DNA from: an uncultured Verrucomicrobiota bacterium
GTDB taxonomy: Bacteria; Verrucomicrobiota; Verrucomicrobiia; Opitutales; Opitutaceae
NCBI GenBank assembly: GCA_903960515.1
Contig: CAJCBL010000171.1
Coordinates: forward strand, 1 to 64,000
Direction of reading: 5' to 3'
Length of the DNA stretch: 64,000 nt
In this document: piece by piece, positions 50,224-59,972 of the stretch
Layout: every line of letters starts with the position of its first letter
How positions within the stretch are numbered: the first letter of the stretch is position 1
Made by a program: the position numbers and the translations under genes
Notes under the pieces: model-generated
Databases searched by the model: none
Seen by the model: the letters and a program-made list of their open reading frames with translations, nothing else
What the model was told of the DNA's origin: nothing

Positions 50224-50305
50224 AACCAACCAGCCCAATCACCCAACGATCTAGCCTCACCTCATTCTCCGTGCTTCAGCTTTCAGCCTTCAGTCCTTCA
50301 GCCTT
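50198..50305. repeat. Simple-word inverted repeat, ureB-ureC spacer
   Basis: actgaagggctgaaacctga (near 50202) and the inverted run ttcagctttcagccttcagt (near 50276) are imperfectly complementary over ~30 bp. The left arm overlaps the 3' end of ureB. Confidence 0.65.
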
Positions 50306-52069
<1,764 letters not shown>

Positions 52070-52094
52070 TTCGGCGCGCTCCACCACCTCCACC

Positions 52095-52123
52095 CGGCGA
52101 GGCCGCGCTGCGCGCCCTCGCCG
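52095..52123 (+). terminator. Hairpin downstream of ureC
   Basis: An 8-bp stem cggcgagg/cctcgccg 26 bp after the ureC stop, without a T tract. A possible end of the urease operon. Confidence 0.35.
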
Positions 52124-52210
52124 GAACGCTGCGCTGGGCGAGGCGGCGCTCCTTTCGCGCTTCATGGGGCCACGACAGGCTCAGCCCTCTTGCACCCCGC
52201 CGCTGCGGCC

Positions 52211-53062
52211 TTACTGGCGGCAGAAGAAGTCGCCTACGCCGAGGTCTCGCGGTTTGAGCGCACCGGGTTCGCGCAGGCGCAGCCCAAAGGTGAGCGGCTT
52301 GTAGTCGTACACCTCATCTTCGGAATGCTTGGGTAGCCAGGTGGCAATCTCCACGGCGTAGAATCCGGGTTCCAACTCCAGCGTGAACGTCCGCGAAAGC
52401 GTCCCCTTCCCTGCGCTGTCGAACTTGTTGGTTTCATCCAGCAGCGATTTCCCGTTGAAGTTCAGCTGTGCGCTCCAGTCGAACTGGAAGTCGTCCCAGT
52501 TTTGCGATCTGGCCACCTTCCGGTCGGTCGTGCGCCGAAACTCCGCAATGAGGACGTGGGGACCTGATTTCTTGATGTTCAGGTAGGCTCGCCATACCTG
52601 GAGAACCGGTTTCCCGAGGTTGCTGGCCATCTCACGCTCGTCGGCATAGCGCCCCAGTGCGAAGAGCGGCCCGCGCGTATCGAGTATGGTCACAAGGCTC
52701 GGGGTCCCCGGCACGCCACCGCGGAAATCCTCGGGCCGCAACCAAATGTCCAGCATCACCCCGGGCTTCATGTTGGCATCCTTGGCGATAATAGCCGGAG
52801 CACGCGGAGCAGTTGCTGCAGGTGGCTGCACGGTGTCCGCAGCAGGGGCCATAGGCATCGCCGGAGCGGTTACGGGTGCCGCCTGCTGGCTTTGCAGGAG
52901 CCTCAGGATTTGTTCGAGCGAGCGGTCGATGTGGTCGACGCGTTGCTCAAGTTGATCGAGCCGGGCTTCTCGTGGCGCCGGAGTGGGATCGGCAGCGCGC
53001 GCGACCGGCAGCAACAACAGCAACAGAAACCGGGCGGATGAAAGGGCGAAGAATCTCTTCAT
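52211..53062 (-). CDS. Exported hypothetical protein with short coiled coil
   Basis: A 283-residue protein with a signal peptide (FLLLLLLPVARAA), a short heptad helix (LDQLEQRVDHIDRSLEQILRLL, about 35-56), a Pro/Ala-rich linker and a ~180-residue beta-rich domain (PGVMLDIWLRPEDF, LNFNGKSLLDETN, FYAVEIATWLP). The coiled coil suggests oligomerisation in the periplasm. No family was recognised. It is convergent with ureC and has no obvious link to urea use. Confidence 0.6.
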   Translation of the reverse strand: MKRFFALSSARFLLLLLLPVARAADPTPAPREARLDQLEQRVDHIDRSLEQILRLLQSQQAAPVTAPAMPMAPAADTVQPPAATAPRAPAIIAKDANMKPGVMLDIWLRPEDFRGGVPGTPSLVTILDTRGPLFALGRYADEREMASNLGKPVLQVWRAYLNIKKSGPHVLIAEFRRTTDRKVARSQNWDDFQFDWSAQLNFNGKSLLDETNKFDSAGKGTLSRTFTLELEPGFYAVEIATWLPKHSEDEVYDYKPLTFGLRLREPGALKPRDLGVGDFFCRQ

Positions 53063-53429
53063 TGGTAGGATGGTTGGTGAAGTATTGAACCACTGAGTGC
53101 AGCGGGGGTTTGGCTTAAGCGAGGGAAGGAGGGCCGGGGCGCCGGTCGAGGAGGCGAAGCGGAAGGCCCGCTGGCGCCTATCCCGGTCGTGTGCAGCCTG
53201 AGACACAGCGCGGCGGCAAGGGCGCGATCAGATACGGTTTTTTGGGCTGCGGAAAGCAGCAAGCCGTTGGCGCTGGCCAGCACGAGCGGGACAGGAGCGG
53301 TCGCAGCAATGGCCTTGCCCGGCGTAGGTGGCCGGGCAAGCCGCCGACGGGCGGCCCCGGCAGCAGCGGGCTTTCCGGCCCCGCGCTTTTGCAGCTCGGT
53401 ACCCGGCCGGGGATGGGGCACGGTAAGCC
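53063..53429. other. 367-bp intergenic region, nothing recognised
   Basis: It lies between divergent genes. Promoters are expected, but no repeat, RNA or small gene is evident. Confidence 0.4.
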
Positions 53430-54011
53430 ATGCCGCTCTCAAACGCCCTCCGCCTGCCCCAGCAGCTGGATACCGGGCGCCTCACCTTGCGCCCGTACCG
53501 CGTGGACGACGCGCCGTGGTATTTCGACGCCGCCCAGCGCAACCGCACCCACCTCGCCGAACACGAGTCGGGAAATCCCGTCTTTGGTATCCATTGCGTG
53601 GCCGATGCGGCCGGGGTGCTGCGCACTTTCGCCAAGCGATGGGATGAACACGCCGCCTTCCCTCTAGCGGTGTTCTTGAGAGGGACGCCGGAGTTCGTCG
53701 GCCAGATCTACCTTGGCACTACGGATTCGGCCCTGCCCTCCTTCAACCTCGGCTTTTTCGGCGACTGCGCCCACCTCAACCACGGCTACATCACCGAGGC
53801 GGCGCGCGCCGCGCTGGGCTTCGCCTTCGAAGTGCTCGGTGCGCATCGCGTAGGTCTGTGGTGCGACGATACCAATCTTCGCAGCCAGCGCCTGGCGGAG
53901 CGCTGCGGCTTCCTGCGCGAGGGCCACACCCGAGAGGACAAACGCCACGCCGACGGCTCCGTTACCGGATCTTTCTGCTACGGGCTGCTACGCGGTGACG
54001 GGCGCCCATGA
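53430..54011 (+). CDS. GNAT acetyltransferase, RimJ/RimL type
   Basis: A 193-residue GNAT enzyme. The typical opening LDTGRLTLRPYRVDDAPWYF, the beta4 strand (FNLGFFGD), the helix HGYITEAARAALGFAFEVL and the C-terminal DDTNLRSQRLAERCGFLREG match the RimJ/RimL N-acetyltransferase group, which transfers acetyl from acetyl-CoA to amines or protein N-termini. The substrate is unknown. Confidence 0.8.
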   Translation: MPLSNALRLPQQLDTGRLTLRPYRVDDAPWYFDAAQRNRTHLAEHESGNPVFGIHCVADAAGVLRTFAKRWDEHAAFPLAVFLRGTPEFVGQIYLGTTDSALPSFNLGFFGDCAHLNHGYITEAARAALGFAFEVLGAHRVGLWCDDTNLRSQRLAERCGFLREGHTREDKRHADGSVTGSFCYGLLRGDGRP

Positions 54012-54086
54012 GCGCACAAGCGCCTTCCGCCAAGGGCTTGAGTGCCGGATGGCTCGCCGTAGACCGGGCGCCGTGGGCGGGCGGCC

Positions 54087-54611
54087 TCAAGTACCGAGTC
54101 CAAGCGGCGTGGCCGCGTCGCCTTGTGAGCCGGGGTTTTGGATCTCGCGCGGCAGTTTGCCGAACAGGTCGAGCACCCATCGCAGGCACCGGTGGCCGGG
54201 GTCCACCGGCGCGCAGAACATCGCCGGGCAGCCGCCCGGGATCAGCACGAGAGCGTGTTCGCGTGCGATGACCTCAGCTTCTGGCGACCAACTGCCGACT
54301 CCCACCGAACGGTGGATCCACACATACCTGATGCCTAGAAACGCGCATTCGCGCACCACAGACGGCGTGGCCGCCGGGGGTGTGAAGATCAGCACCGCAT
54401 CGACTCCGCCCGGGATCTTGCGCAGGTGCGGATAGCAGACGCCTCCCTCCACCTGGGCAGTGGCCGGATTGACCGCGAAGACCTCGCGGCCAGCGGCGCG
54501 CAGCTTGCGAAGGTTGAAATTGGCCGGCTGCTTGCCATCGCGCGACACCCCCACCACCGCGATACGCTGGTGGGAGAGAAACTCCTGAGCCGCCTCTGCG
54601 AGGTTCGCCAT
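54087..54611 (-). CDS. CoA-binding domain protein
   Basis: A 174-residue protein with a Rossmann-like CoA-binding domain: RIAVVGVSRDGKQPANFNLR near the start, VFAVNPATAQVEG, VDAVLIFTPP and a late VLIPGGCPAMF. It is similar to the YccU-type stand-alone CoA-binding proteins, whose role is unclear. The ATG at 54611 is chosen as it lies ~15 residues before the first strand. Confidence 0.75.
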   Translation of the reverse strand: MANLAEAAQEFLSHQRIAVVGVSRDGKQPANFNLRKLRAAGREVFAVNPATAQVEGGVCYPHLRKIPGGVDAVLIFTPPAATPSVVRECAFLGIRYVWIHRSVGVGSWSPEAEVIAREHALVLIPGGCPAMFCAPVDPGHRCLRWVLDLFGKLPREIQNPGSQGDAATPLGLGT

Positions 54612-54704
54612 GGGCGGAGGCTGGCAGCGGCGGTGGCGCGCGTCGAGCACGAGCCGCCGCCCCAAGGTTGGGGCAAGCCGCGTTTCGGGGGACGGCGGGT
54701 TTCC

Positions 54705-55376
54705 TCAACCCACGGTCTTGAACCAGGCGTCGAGCGGCAGGCGGGCGGGCTGGAACTCGTTCACCAGGCTGCCGGGTTTCGGGCGCCCAAAGGGCAGGCC
54801 GGCGATGAAGAGGGTGTCCTCCGTGCCAGGGATGTGCTTACGCAGGAGGTCGGGATAGATCATCACGCTGAACTGCGGGCACGAGCCGAAGCCGAGCGCC
54901 GTGAGCCCGAGCATCAGGTTGTCCAGGACAAAGCCGCAGTCGAGGAAGGTGCCATAGGCGTACGCGGAGGCCTGGGTGCCGAGAAAGAACATCTGGTTGG
55001 CGCCGAAGAAGCGGAAGTTCTCGCGGTCGTGGGCGTGGCGTTTCTCCAGCTCGTCGCGGCCGATACCCTTGTGCTTGAAGATTCCGATACCCACGTCCTT
55101 GGCCCTTGCGGACCAAGCCTCGGGCAGCGGGTTGGGCGAGTATTGGTAGCCCGGTTTGGCCGGGGTCTTGGCGTCGAAGGCCGACAAATAGTCGATGCGC
55201 AGCGCCTCCAGCGCGGCGCCCTGCACCAGGTAGAGCCGCCAGGGCTGGGTGTTCTTCGAGCTCGGGGCGCGGCCGGCGGCCTCGACGAGCTGGTGAATTG
55301 TCTCCGCGGACACGAGTTCGTCGGTGAACTCGCGGATGGAGCGGCGGGCGTGCATGGCGTCGATAGCGGTCAACAT
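54705..55376 (-). CDS. Nitroreductase-family flavoprotein
   Basis: A 223-residue FMN-dependent oxidoreductase. The N-terminal MHARRSIREFTDELVSAETI and APSSKNTQPWRLYLV contain the flavin phosphate-binding Arg/Ser pair and the conserved SSKNTQPW loop. Later ALGFGSCPQFSV and LPFGRPKP complete the fold. It reduces nitro, quinone or enone compounds with NAD(P)H; the substrate is unknown. Confidence 0.85.
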   Translation of the reverse strand: MLTAIDAMHARRSIREFTDELVSAETIHQLVEAAGRAPSSKNTQPWRLYLVQGAALEALRIDYLSAFDAKTPAKPGYQYSPNPLPEAWSARAKDVGIGIFKHKGIGRDELEKRHAHDRENFRFFGANQMFFLGTQASAYAYGTFLDCGFVLDNLMLGLTALGFGSCPQFSVMIYPDLLRKHIPGTEDTLFIAGLPFGRPKPGSLVNEFQPARLPLDAWFKTVG

Positions 55377-55466
55377 CCGGGGACTGAAACGGCGCGGACC
55401 TCTCGCGTCGAGGCGATAGCCGCAGCGGACTTGCCGGGGTTTTGGGGGCCGGGCATCGTGGCGAGC

Positions 55467-56624
55467 ATGCGCGTACCGCTCGGCCTACTTCGCCCCTTGC
55501 CCCGTGCCGCTGTCGCGGTGCTGCTATTCGCCGTGTGCACAGTTGTGTGGCCCCGCTGGTGGTGCGGGCGAGAGGGCGAGCGATGGTATTCGGGGGACGT
55601 GGAGACCACGCTCGGGTTGGCCCGGCATGTGGCCGCCACCGTCGCCGAGGGTGTGACCACCGAAAACTTCACCTCCGACAGCGCGCTCTTCCGCAACGAG
55701 TGGCAGTTTGGTTCCTACCAGATGGCGGCGCTTGGCTTGCTTCAGGTCTGCCGTGAACACCCGGAGCTGGCGGTGGAATTCCGTCCCTCGATCGAAGTGG
55801 CAGTCGACCACCTCCTGTCGCCGGAGGTGCGTTCCTTCGACGCGCAGCAATGGAACGCGGATCCACTCTCCTCGCTGGAGGGGCCCGCCGGCCATGCTGC
55901 CTATCTCGGATACCTCAATCTCGTGCTGTCGCTCCAGCGTGCGGTGTTCCCGGATTCGCGGCATGGAGAGCTCAACGACAACATTTCGGCCGCCCTGGCC
56001 CGGCGGTTTCGCGACTCCGCCCAGCACATCATCGAGACCTACCCCGATCAGGCCTATCCCGTGGACAACGCCGCCGGGCTCGCCTCGTTGCTGTTGCACC
56101 AGCGAGTGACAGGTATCGACCACTCGCTGGCTGTCGCACCAACGCTTCAGCGCATGCGTACCGACTGGCGCGACCCGCGTACGGGGCTGCTGATGCAGGC
56201 GATCGATTGCCGGACCGGGCAAGCCTACGACCGCGGTCGCGCGAGCGGGACAGCGTTGGCGGCGTATTTTCTATCTATGGGCGAAAGCGAAATCTCCGGC
56301 ATGCTCTCGGCCTCAGTCCGCGCCCATCTCGCCGGCTCGGTTCTTGGGTTTGGCTTTGTCGACGAATACGCCGCCGGTGATCGTGGAGGTGGCGACATCG
56401 ATTCCGGACCTCTGATCTTCGGTATGAGCCCCTCCGGGACGGGCTTTGCCATCGGCTACAGCCGGGCCTTTGGCGATCGCTCCCAGTATCTCCGGCTGTA
56501 TCGCACGGCTTATCTCATGGGAGCTCCAGTATCGCGCGGCAACCGGTGGAGTTTCGTCACCGGGGGGCCGCTCGGCAACGCCATCATGCTCGCAATGCTC
56601 ACCGCTCAACCTGCCCAACAGTGA
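55467..56624 (+). CDS. Membrane-anchored protein resembling linalool dehydratase/isomerase domain
   Basis: A 385-residue protein with one N-terminal hydrophobic segment (AAVAVLLFAVCTVVWPRWW) and an all-helical extracytoplasmic domain. Features such as EWQFGSYQMAALGL, GYLNLVLSLQRAVFP, YPVDNAAGLASLLLH, DPRTGLLMQAID and DRGRASGTALAAYFLS suggest an (alpha/alpha)6 barrel like the LDI-domain proteins. Enzymatic activity is unproven. The following small gene overlaps it by 4 bp. Confidence 0.55.
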   Translation: MRVPLGLLRPLPRAAVAVLLFAVCTVVWPRWWCGREGERWYSGDVETTLGLARHVAATVAEGVTTENFTSDSALFRNEWQFGSYQMAALGLLQVCREHPELAVEFRPSIEVAVDHLLSPEVRSFDAQQWNADPLSSLEGPAGHAAYLGYLNLVLSLQRAVFPDSRHGELNDNISAALARRFRDSAQHIIETYPDQAYPVDNAAGLASLLLHQRVTGIDHSLAVAPTLQRMRTDWRDPRTGLLMQAIDCRTGQAYDRGRASGTALAAYFLSMGESEISGMLSASVRAHLAGSVLGFGFVDEYAAGDRGGGDIDSGPLIFGMSPSGTGFAIGYSRAFGDRSQYLRLYRTAYLMGAPVSRGNRWSFVTGGPLGNAIMLAMLTAQPAQQ

Positions 56625-56875
56625 AACCGACCCGCCACTCTCTTGTTCGTATCGGCATCGAAGCCGCCGCGTTGGTTGCGATCCATGCCGCGCTGCTGCA
56701 GGTGCTCGCTCGGGTGAACCTGATGGAGCATCTGCTCGCCCCAGGGGCTGGTTCGTTTGGTGCGCTCGCAGCCACCGCCATATTTCTCTTGTTACGGAGC
56801 TTCCTGTTGGTCGCTGCCCCCGGCTGGGTATCCGTGCGGCTTTGGCTGTGGGCTACGCGTAAGCGGACGGATTGA
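56621..56875 (+). CDS. Small two-helix membrane protein
   Basis: An 84-residue protein starting at a GTG that overlaps the preceding stop (GTGA). Two hydrophobic stretches (AAALVAIHAALLQVLARV and FGALAATAIFLLLRSFLLVAA) predict two membrane helices, with a basic C-terminus. Coupling suggests it works with the LDI-like protein. No family recognised. Confidence 0.5.
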   Translation: MKPTRHSLVRIGIEAAALVAIHAALLQVLARVNLMEHLLAPGAGSFGALAATAIFLLLRSFLLVAAPGWVSVRLWLWATRKRTD

Positions 56876-57009
56876 TCCGGGCCGGGTTTTGAGCGGTGAG
56901 AGCCGGAACACAGGTAATCGCCCGAGGAGCAGGGTCGGTTCCGAGGCCTTGCTCGCGGTCAGCAGGCCCTCGGCGCTCGGCTCCGGCCTCTCGACAAAAT
57001 AGTCACGGT

Positions 57010-57717
57010 TCAGTGCTGACGGTCCAACCACGCGTCGATCGCCGCTAGGTGCAGCTCCATGCGGGCATCGACCTCGGAGGGCTCCGCCAGCCCGCAACGC
57101 CGGCAGTGTTCGGCCACCGCGCGGTCGAGATCGAGCAGCTCCGGCGGAGGATCTTCAGCGAGGTCCTCCCTCGCTTGGGCTTCAACCACGGCGGCGGAAC
57201 TGCCGGATACTCCATCGGCGCCGGCCGGTGGCGCCGCGCACCACGAGTCGTAGAGCCGCTGCAAGACCGCGAGATAGCGATCCGCCGCCCTCGCAAAGTC
57301 CTCCACCTTCTGGTCTGCGAGATATGCGGCGATGGTGCCGTCGAGACCGAAGACGCCCGCACTTCGAGGATCACCATCAAGCTTCGAATACTCCACCCGC
57401 CCGTCGGAGCGCACGTGCCGACCCAGCGGGTATACCCGGCAGACGAGCGGCCGGTCGGGATGCACAGTGCAGCCCTCAGGGCCAAGAAATACACAGGCGC
57501 CATCAGCCCCCCTGCGCAGGTAGGGCTGTTCGTCCAGATACGCTTCGATGAAGGCAGTGGTACCCATCCCTCGGTTGCGCGCCAGGCGCGCAATCTCGTA
57601 CGGGTTCACCTGGATGAGCTTGTCGTGGCTACACCTACGACAGCGGTGGCAGGCGTACGAGAAGGCGGCGTCGAGCGGGCGGCGTACCGGGTCGGCGGGG
57701 AGCGAACGGCCGATCAT
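57010..57717 (-). CDS. YkgJ-family cysteine cluster protein, extended
   Basis: A 235-residue protein with CHRCRRC near residue 23, CVFLGPEGCTVHPDRPLVCRVYP near 75-97 and a late HCRRCG, consistent with a metal- or Fe-S-binding YkgJ-type cluster. The first half follows the family pattern and the second half is helical. Function unknown. A smaller relative is at 7678-8010. Confidence 0.75.
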   Translation of the reverse strand: MIGRSLPADPVRRPLDAAFSYACHRCRRCSHDKLIQVNPYEIARLARNRGMGTTAFIEAYLDEQPYLRRGADGACVFLGPEGCTVHPDRPLVCRVYPLGRHVRSDGRVEYSKLDGDPRSAGVFGLDGTIAAYLADQKVEDFARAADRYLAVLQRLYDSWCAAPPAGADGVSGSSAAVVEAQAREDLAEDPPPELLDLDRAVAEHCRRCGLAEPSEVDARMELHLAAIDAWLDRQH

Positions 57718-57766
57718 GGCACCGGCCGAGTATCCATGGAACTTGCCTCGCTTTGCCCGGCTGACG

Positions 57767-58150
57767 TCATTGCGCCGGTGGGGCGGCGAACTTGATGTGG
57801 TCGGCGGCCATCTTTTCTTGGTCGGCCTTCACCGCCTCGCGCAGACTGGAGAGCTTGTGCTGGTTGGAGGCCAACTTGCTGGTTTCAGGAGTGAGCGAAG
57901 CCTCGAAATCCCGGAGCTTGATCTGGTCGGCTGCCAAAGTGGCCTTGTCGGCCTGGTCCATTGAGCGGCGCTGCAATTGATTGCCGGCACCATGGCTGCA
58001 CGATCCAGAGGCTGAACACTCGGCCGGGGCCGGCTTATCGGCGGCAAGCATCGCGGGGGTGAGGCTCACTCCGAGTGAACAACCGAGGGTGGCTAGCGCA
58101 GCGCCAAGGGCGCGCGAGCGAATTCCTGACGAACGTGTGGATTCGATCAT
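57767..58150 (-). CDS. Small exported helical hypothetical protein
   Basis: A 127-residue protein. The N-terminal hydrophobic stretch (ALGAALATLGCSLGVSLTPAMLAA) looks like a signal peptide, then a short Cys pair (CSASGSC) and a ~75-residue helical domain with repeated AADQIKL/AADHIKF and LxSLREAVKADQEKMA units. Possibly a small periplasmic coiled coil. No family recognised. Confidence 0.55.
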   Translation of the reverse strand: MIESTRSSGIRSRALGAALATLGCSLGVSLTPAMLAADKPAPAECSASGSCSHGAGNQLQRRSMDQADKATLAADQIKLRDFEASLTPETSKLASNQHKLSSLREAVKADQEKMAADHIKFAAPPAQ

Positions 58151-58283
58151 AGGGATAATGGGGTGTGAGGTTTTTGGTCGGGTTCAGGCGCGAGAGCAAG
58201 GCACGAGCCCGCACAGTTCGGTGGATGCAGGCGCCCTCCTATTCGGTACGCCCAGCTATTAGTTGAGCGAGCCGGCCGGCAAA

Positions 58284-59972
58284 TCATCCCTGGCGGCGGC
58301 CGAGCCACGCCCGCCATCCCCCGAACGCCGTCACCTCCAAGGCGCCCTGCACCGCGAGCCCTTCACAAAGAAAACCCTGCACCCAGGAGCCATCTTCCAG
58401 TTCGATGCTGCCGATCCCAAGCGGTCCGGGTATCCCGGCGACGAAGCGCCCGTAGCCAGCCAGCGGTATTTCCCATACTTCGACAGCGATCGGCTCGCCA
58501 CCCGCCGAGGCACGTACCAGCCCGGGCTTGGGCGGGGTGGTGCCGGGAAGTGCGTAGAGGCGGTAGGAGGAGGCGGTGCGTGTGGCCCGCACAAGCGTAG
58601 CGCCTAGTTGGATAAGCTGCCAGTTCAGCGGCAGCCCGCTCAGATGAGCGCCGCAAACGGCCAACTGCGTCATGGGACCTGGTGCGGGCAGGGCGCGCAC
58701 CGGAGCAGCCTCGCCAAGGAACCTGGCCCCAAGCCGCAGCACGCGATCATCGCAGAAGGCAGGCGCCACAAGGGTGACTCCCCACGGCATCCTGTTTGGA
58801 AGAAAACCGGCGGGCACCGCGATGGCACACAGGTCGAGCAGGTTGAGGTAGTTGGTGTAGTACCCGAGATTCGAGTTCAACCGGATCGGGTCCGCCTCGA
58901 CCTCGGCCACCGTGTAGATTGTGCCCGCCGTGGGGGTGAGGAGCACATCCACCTCGGTCCACACTGCTTCCGACTGCCGGCGCAGGGCGGCGAGCTTGTA
59001 GGCCGCCTCGAAGGTTCCGGTGGCGGTGAGTGTCCGGGCGGACTCGATGATCTTCCTGGTTACAGGGTGCAGAGCCCCAGGCTTGCGCTCGATGAACTCG
59101 CGAATGGCGGCGTAGCGCTCCGCCACCCACGGCCCATCGTAGAGCAGGCGGGCTGCCGCCAGGAACGGTGCGAAGTCGACCTCCACGATCCGCGCCCCGA
59201 GCGAGCGCCAGCGATCCTTGGCCGCGGCAAAGAGACCGGCCGCCGCGGAGTCGCCAAAGAACTCGAGCTGGTCGCAGCGAGGCACACCCACCCGGGGCGG
59301 CCACGCCTCGTCAACTAAGGGGGGGGCGGCGCAGCGGCTGTAAGGATCTTCCGGATCGAAGTTCGCGGCGACCGCGAGCACCCGGGCGGAAACCGCCACC
59401 GTGCGCGAGAAGATGGAGACGCAGTCCAGCGTGCGGCAGGCAGGGACCACCCCGCGTGTGCTCAGCAGGCCGCGGGTGGGCTTGAGGCCCACCAGATTGT
59501 TGAATGCGGCCGGCACGCGGCCCGAGCCGGCGGTGTCGGTGCCCAGGGCGAAGTCGCACAAACCGGCGGCCACCGCCACCGCCGACCCCGAGCTGGACCC
59601 GCCCGGGATGAAGGCGGAGCCGTAGGGATTGGCGGGTACACCGTAGGGCGAACGCACGCCTACCAGCCCGGTGGCGAACTGGTCGAGGTTGGTCTTCCCC
59701 AGGGCCACCGCGCCGGCATCGAGCAGGCGCTGGACCACGGGGGCGGAGCAGACCGGGCTGTACGCATAGTCCGGGCACCCCGCCGTGGTGGGCAGCCCCT
59801 CCAGGTCGATGTTGTCCTTCACGGCGAAACAACGCCCGGCAAGCGGCGCCCCGGCGGCAACCCCCTGGGCCCGCGCAAGCACCTCGGCCCGAGGAAAGCG
59901 CGAGATCCAGACCGGATCGGCACCGCGGGACTCGATCCGCTCCAGCGCCTCGTTGACAGTGAAAGTGGTCAT
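58284..59972 (-). CDS. atzF: Allophanate hydrolase
   Basis: A 562-residue amidase-signature enzyme that splits allophanate into ammonia and CO2. The Ser-cisSer-Lys triad is visible: K52 in FAVKDNID, S126 in GGSSSGS and S150 in TDTAGSG. After the ~440-residue amidase domain comes the C-terminal AtzF domain (GAHLSGLPLNWQLIQLGATL to the end). The start overlaps the stop of the carboxylase by 4 bp (ATGA), so it is translationally coupled as the last gene of the operon. Confidence 0.93.
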   Translation of the reverse strand: MTTFTVNEALERIESRGADPVWISRFPRAEVLARAQGVAAGAPLAGRCFAVKDNIDLEGLPTTAGCPDYAYSPVCSAPVVQRLLDAGAVALGKTNLDQFATGLVGVRSPYGVPANPYGSAFIPGGSSSGSAVAVAAGLCDFALGTDTAGSGRVPAAFNNLVGLKPTRGLLSTRGVVPACRTLDCVSIFSRTVAVSARVLAVAANFDPEDPYSRCAAPPLVDEAWPPRVGVPRCDQLEFFGDSAAAGLFAAAKDRWRSLGARIVEVDFAPFLAAARLLYDGPWVAERYAAIREFIERKPGALHPVTRKIIESARTLTATGTFEAAYKLAALRRQSEAVWTEVDVLLTPTAGTIYTVAEVEADPIRLNSNLGYYTNYLNLLDLCAIAVPAGFLPNRMPWGVTLVAPAFCDDRVLRLGARFLGEAAPVRALPAPGPMTQLAVCGAHLSGLPLNWQLIQLGATLVRATRTASSYRLYALPGTTPPKPGLVRASAGGEPIAVEVWEIPLAGYGRFVAGIPGPLGIGSIELEDGSWVQGFLCEGLAVQGALEVTAFGGWRAWLGRRQG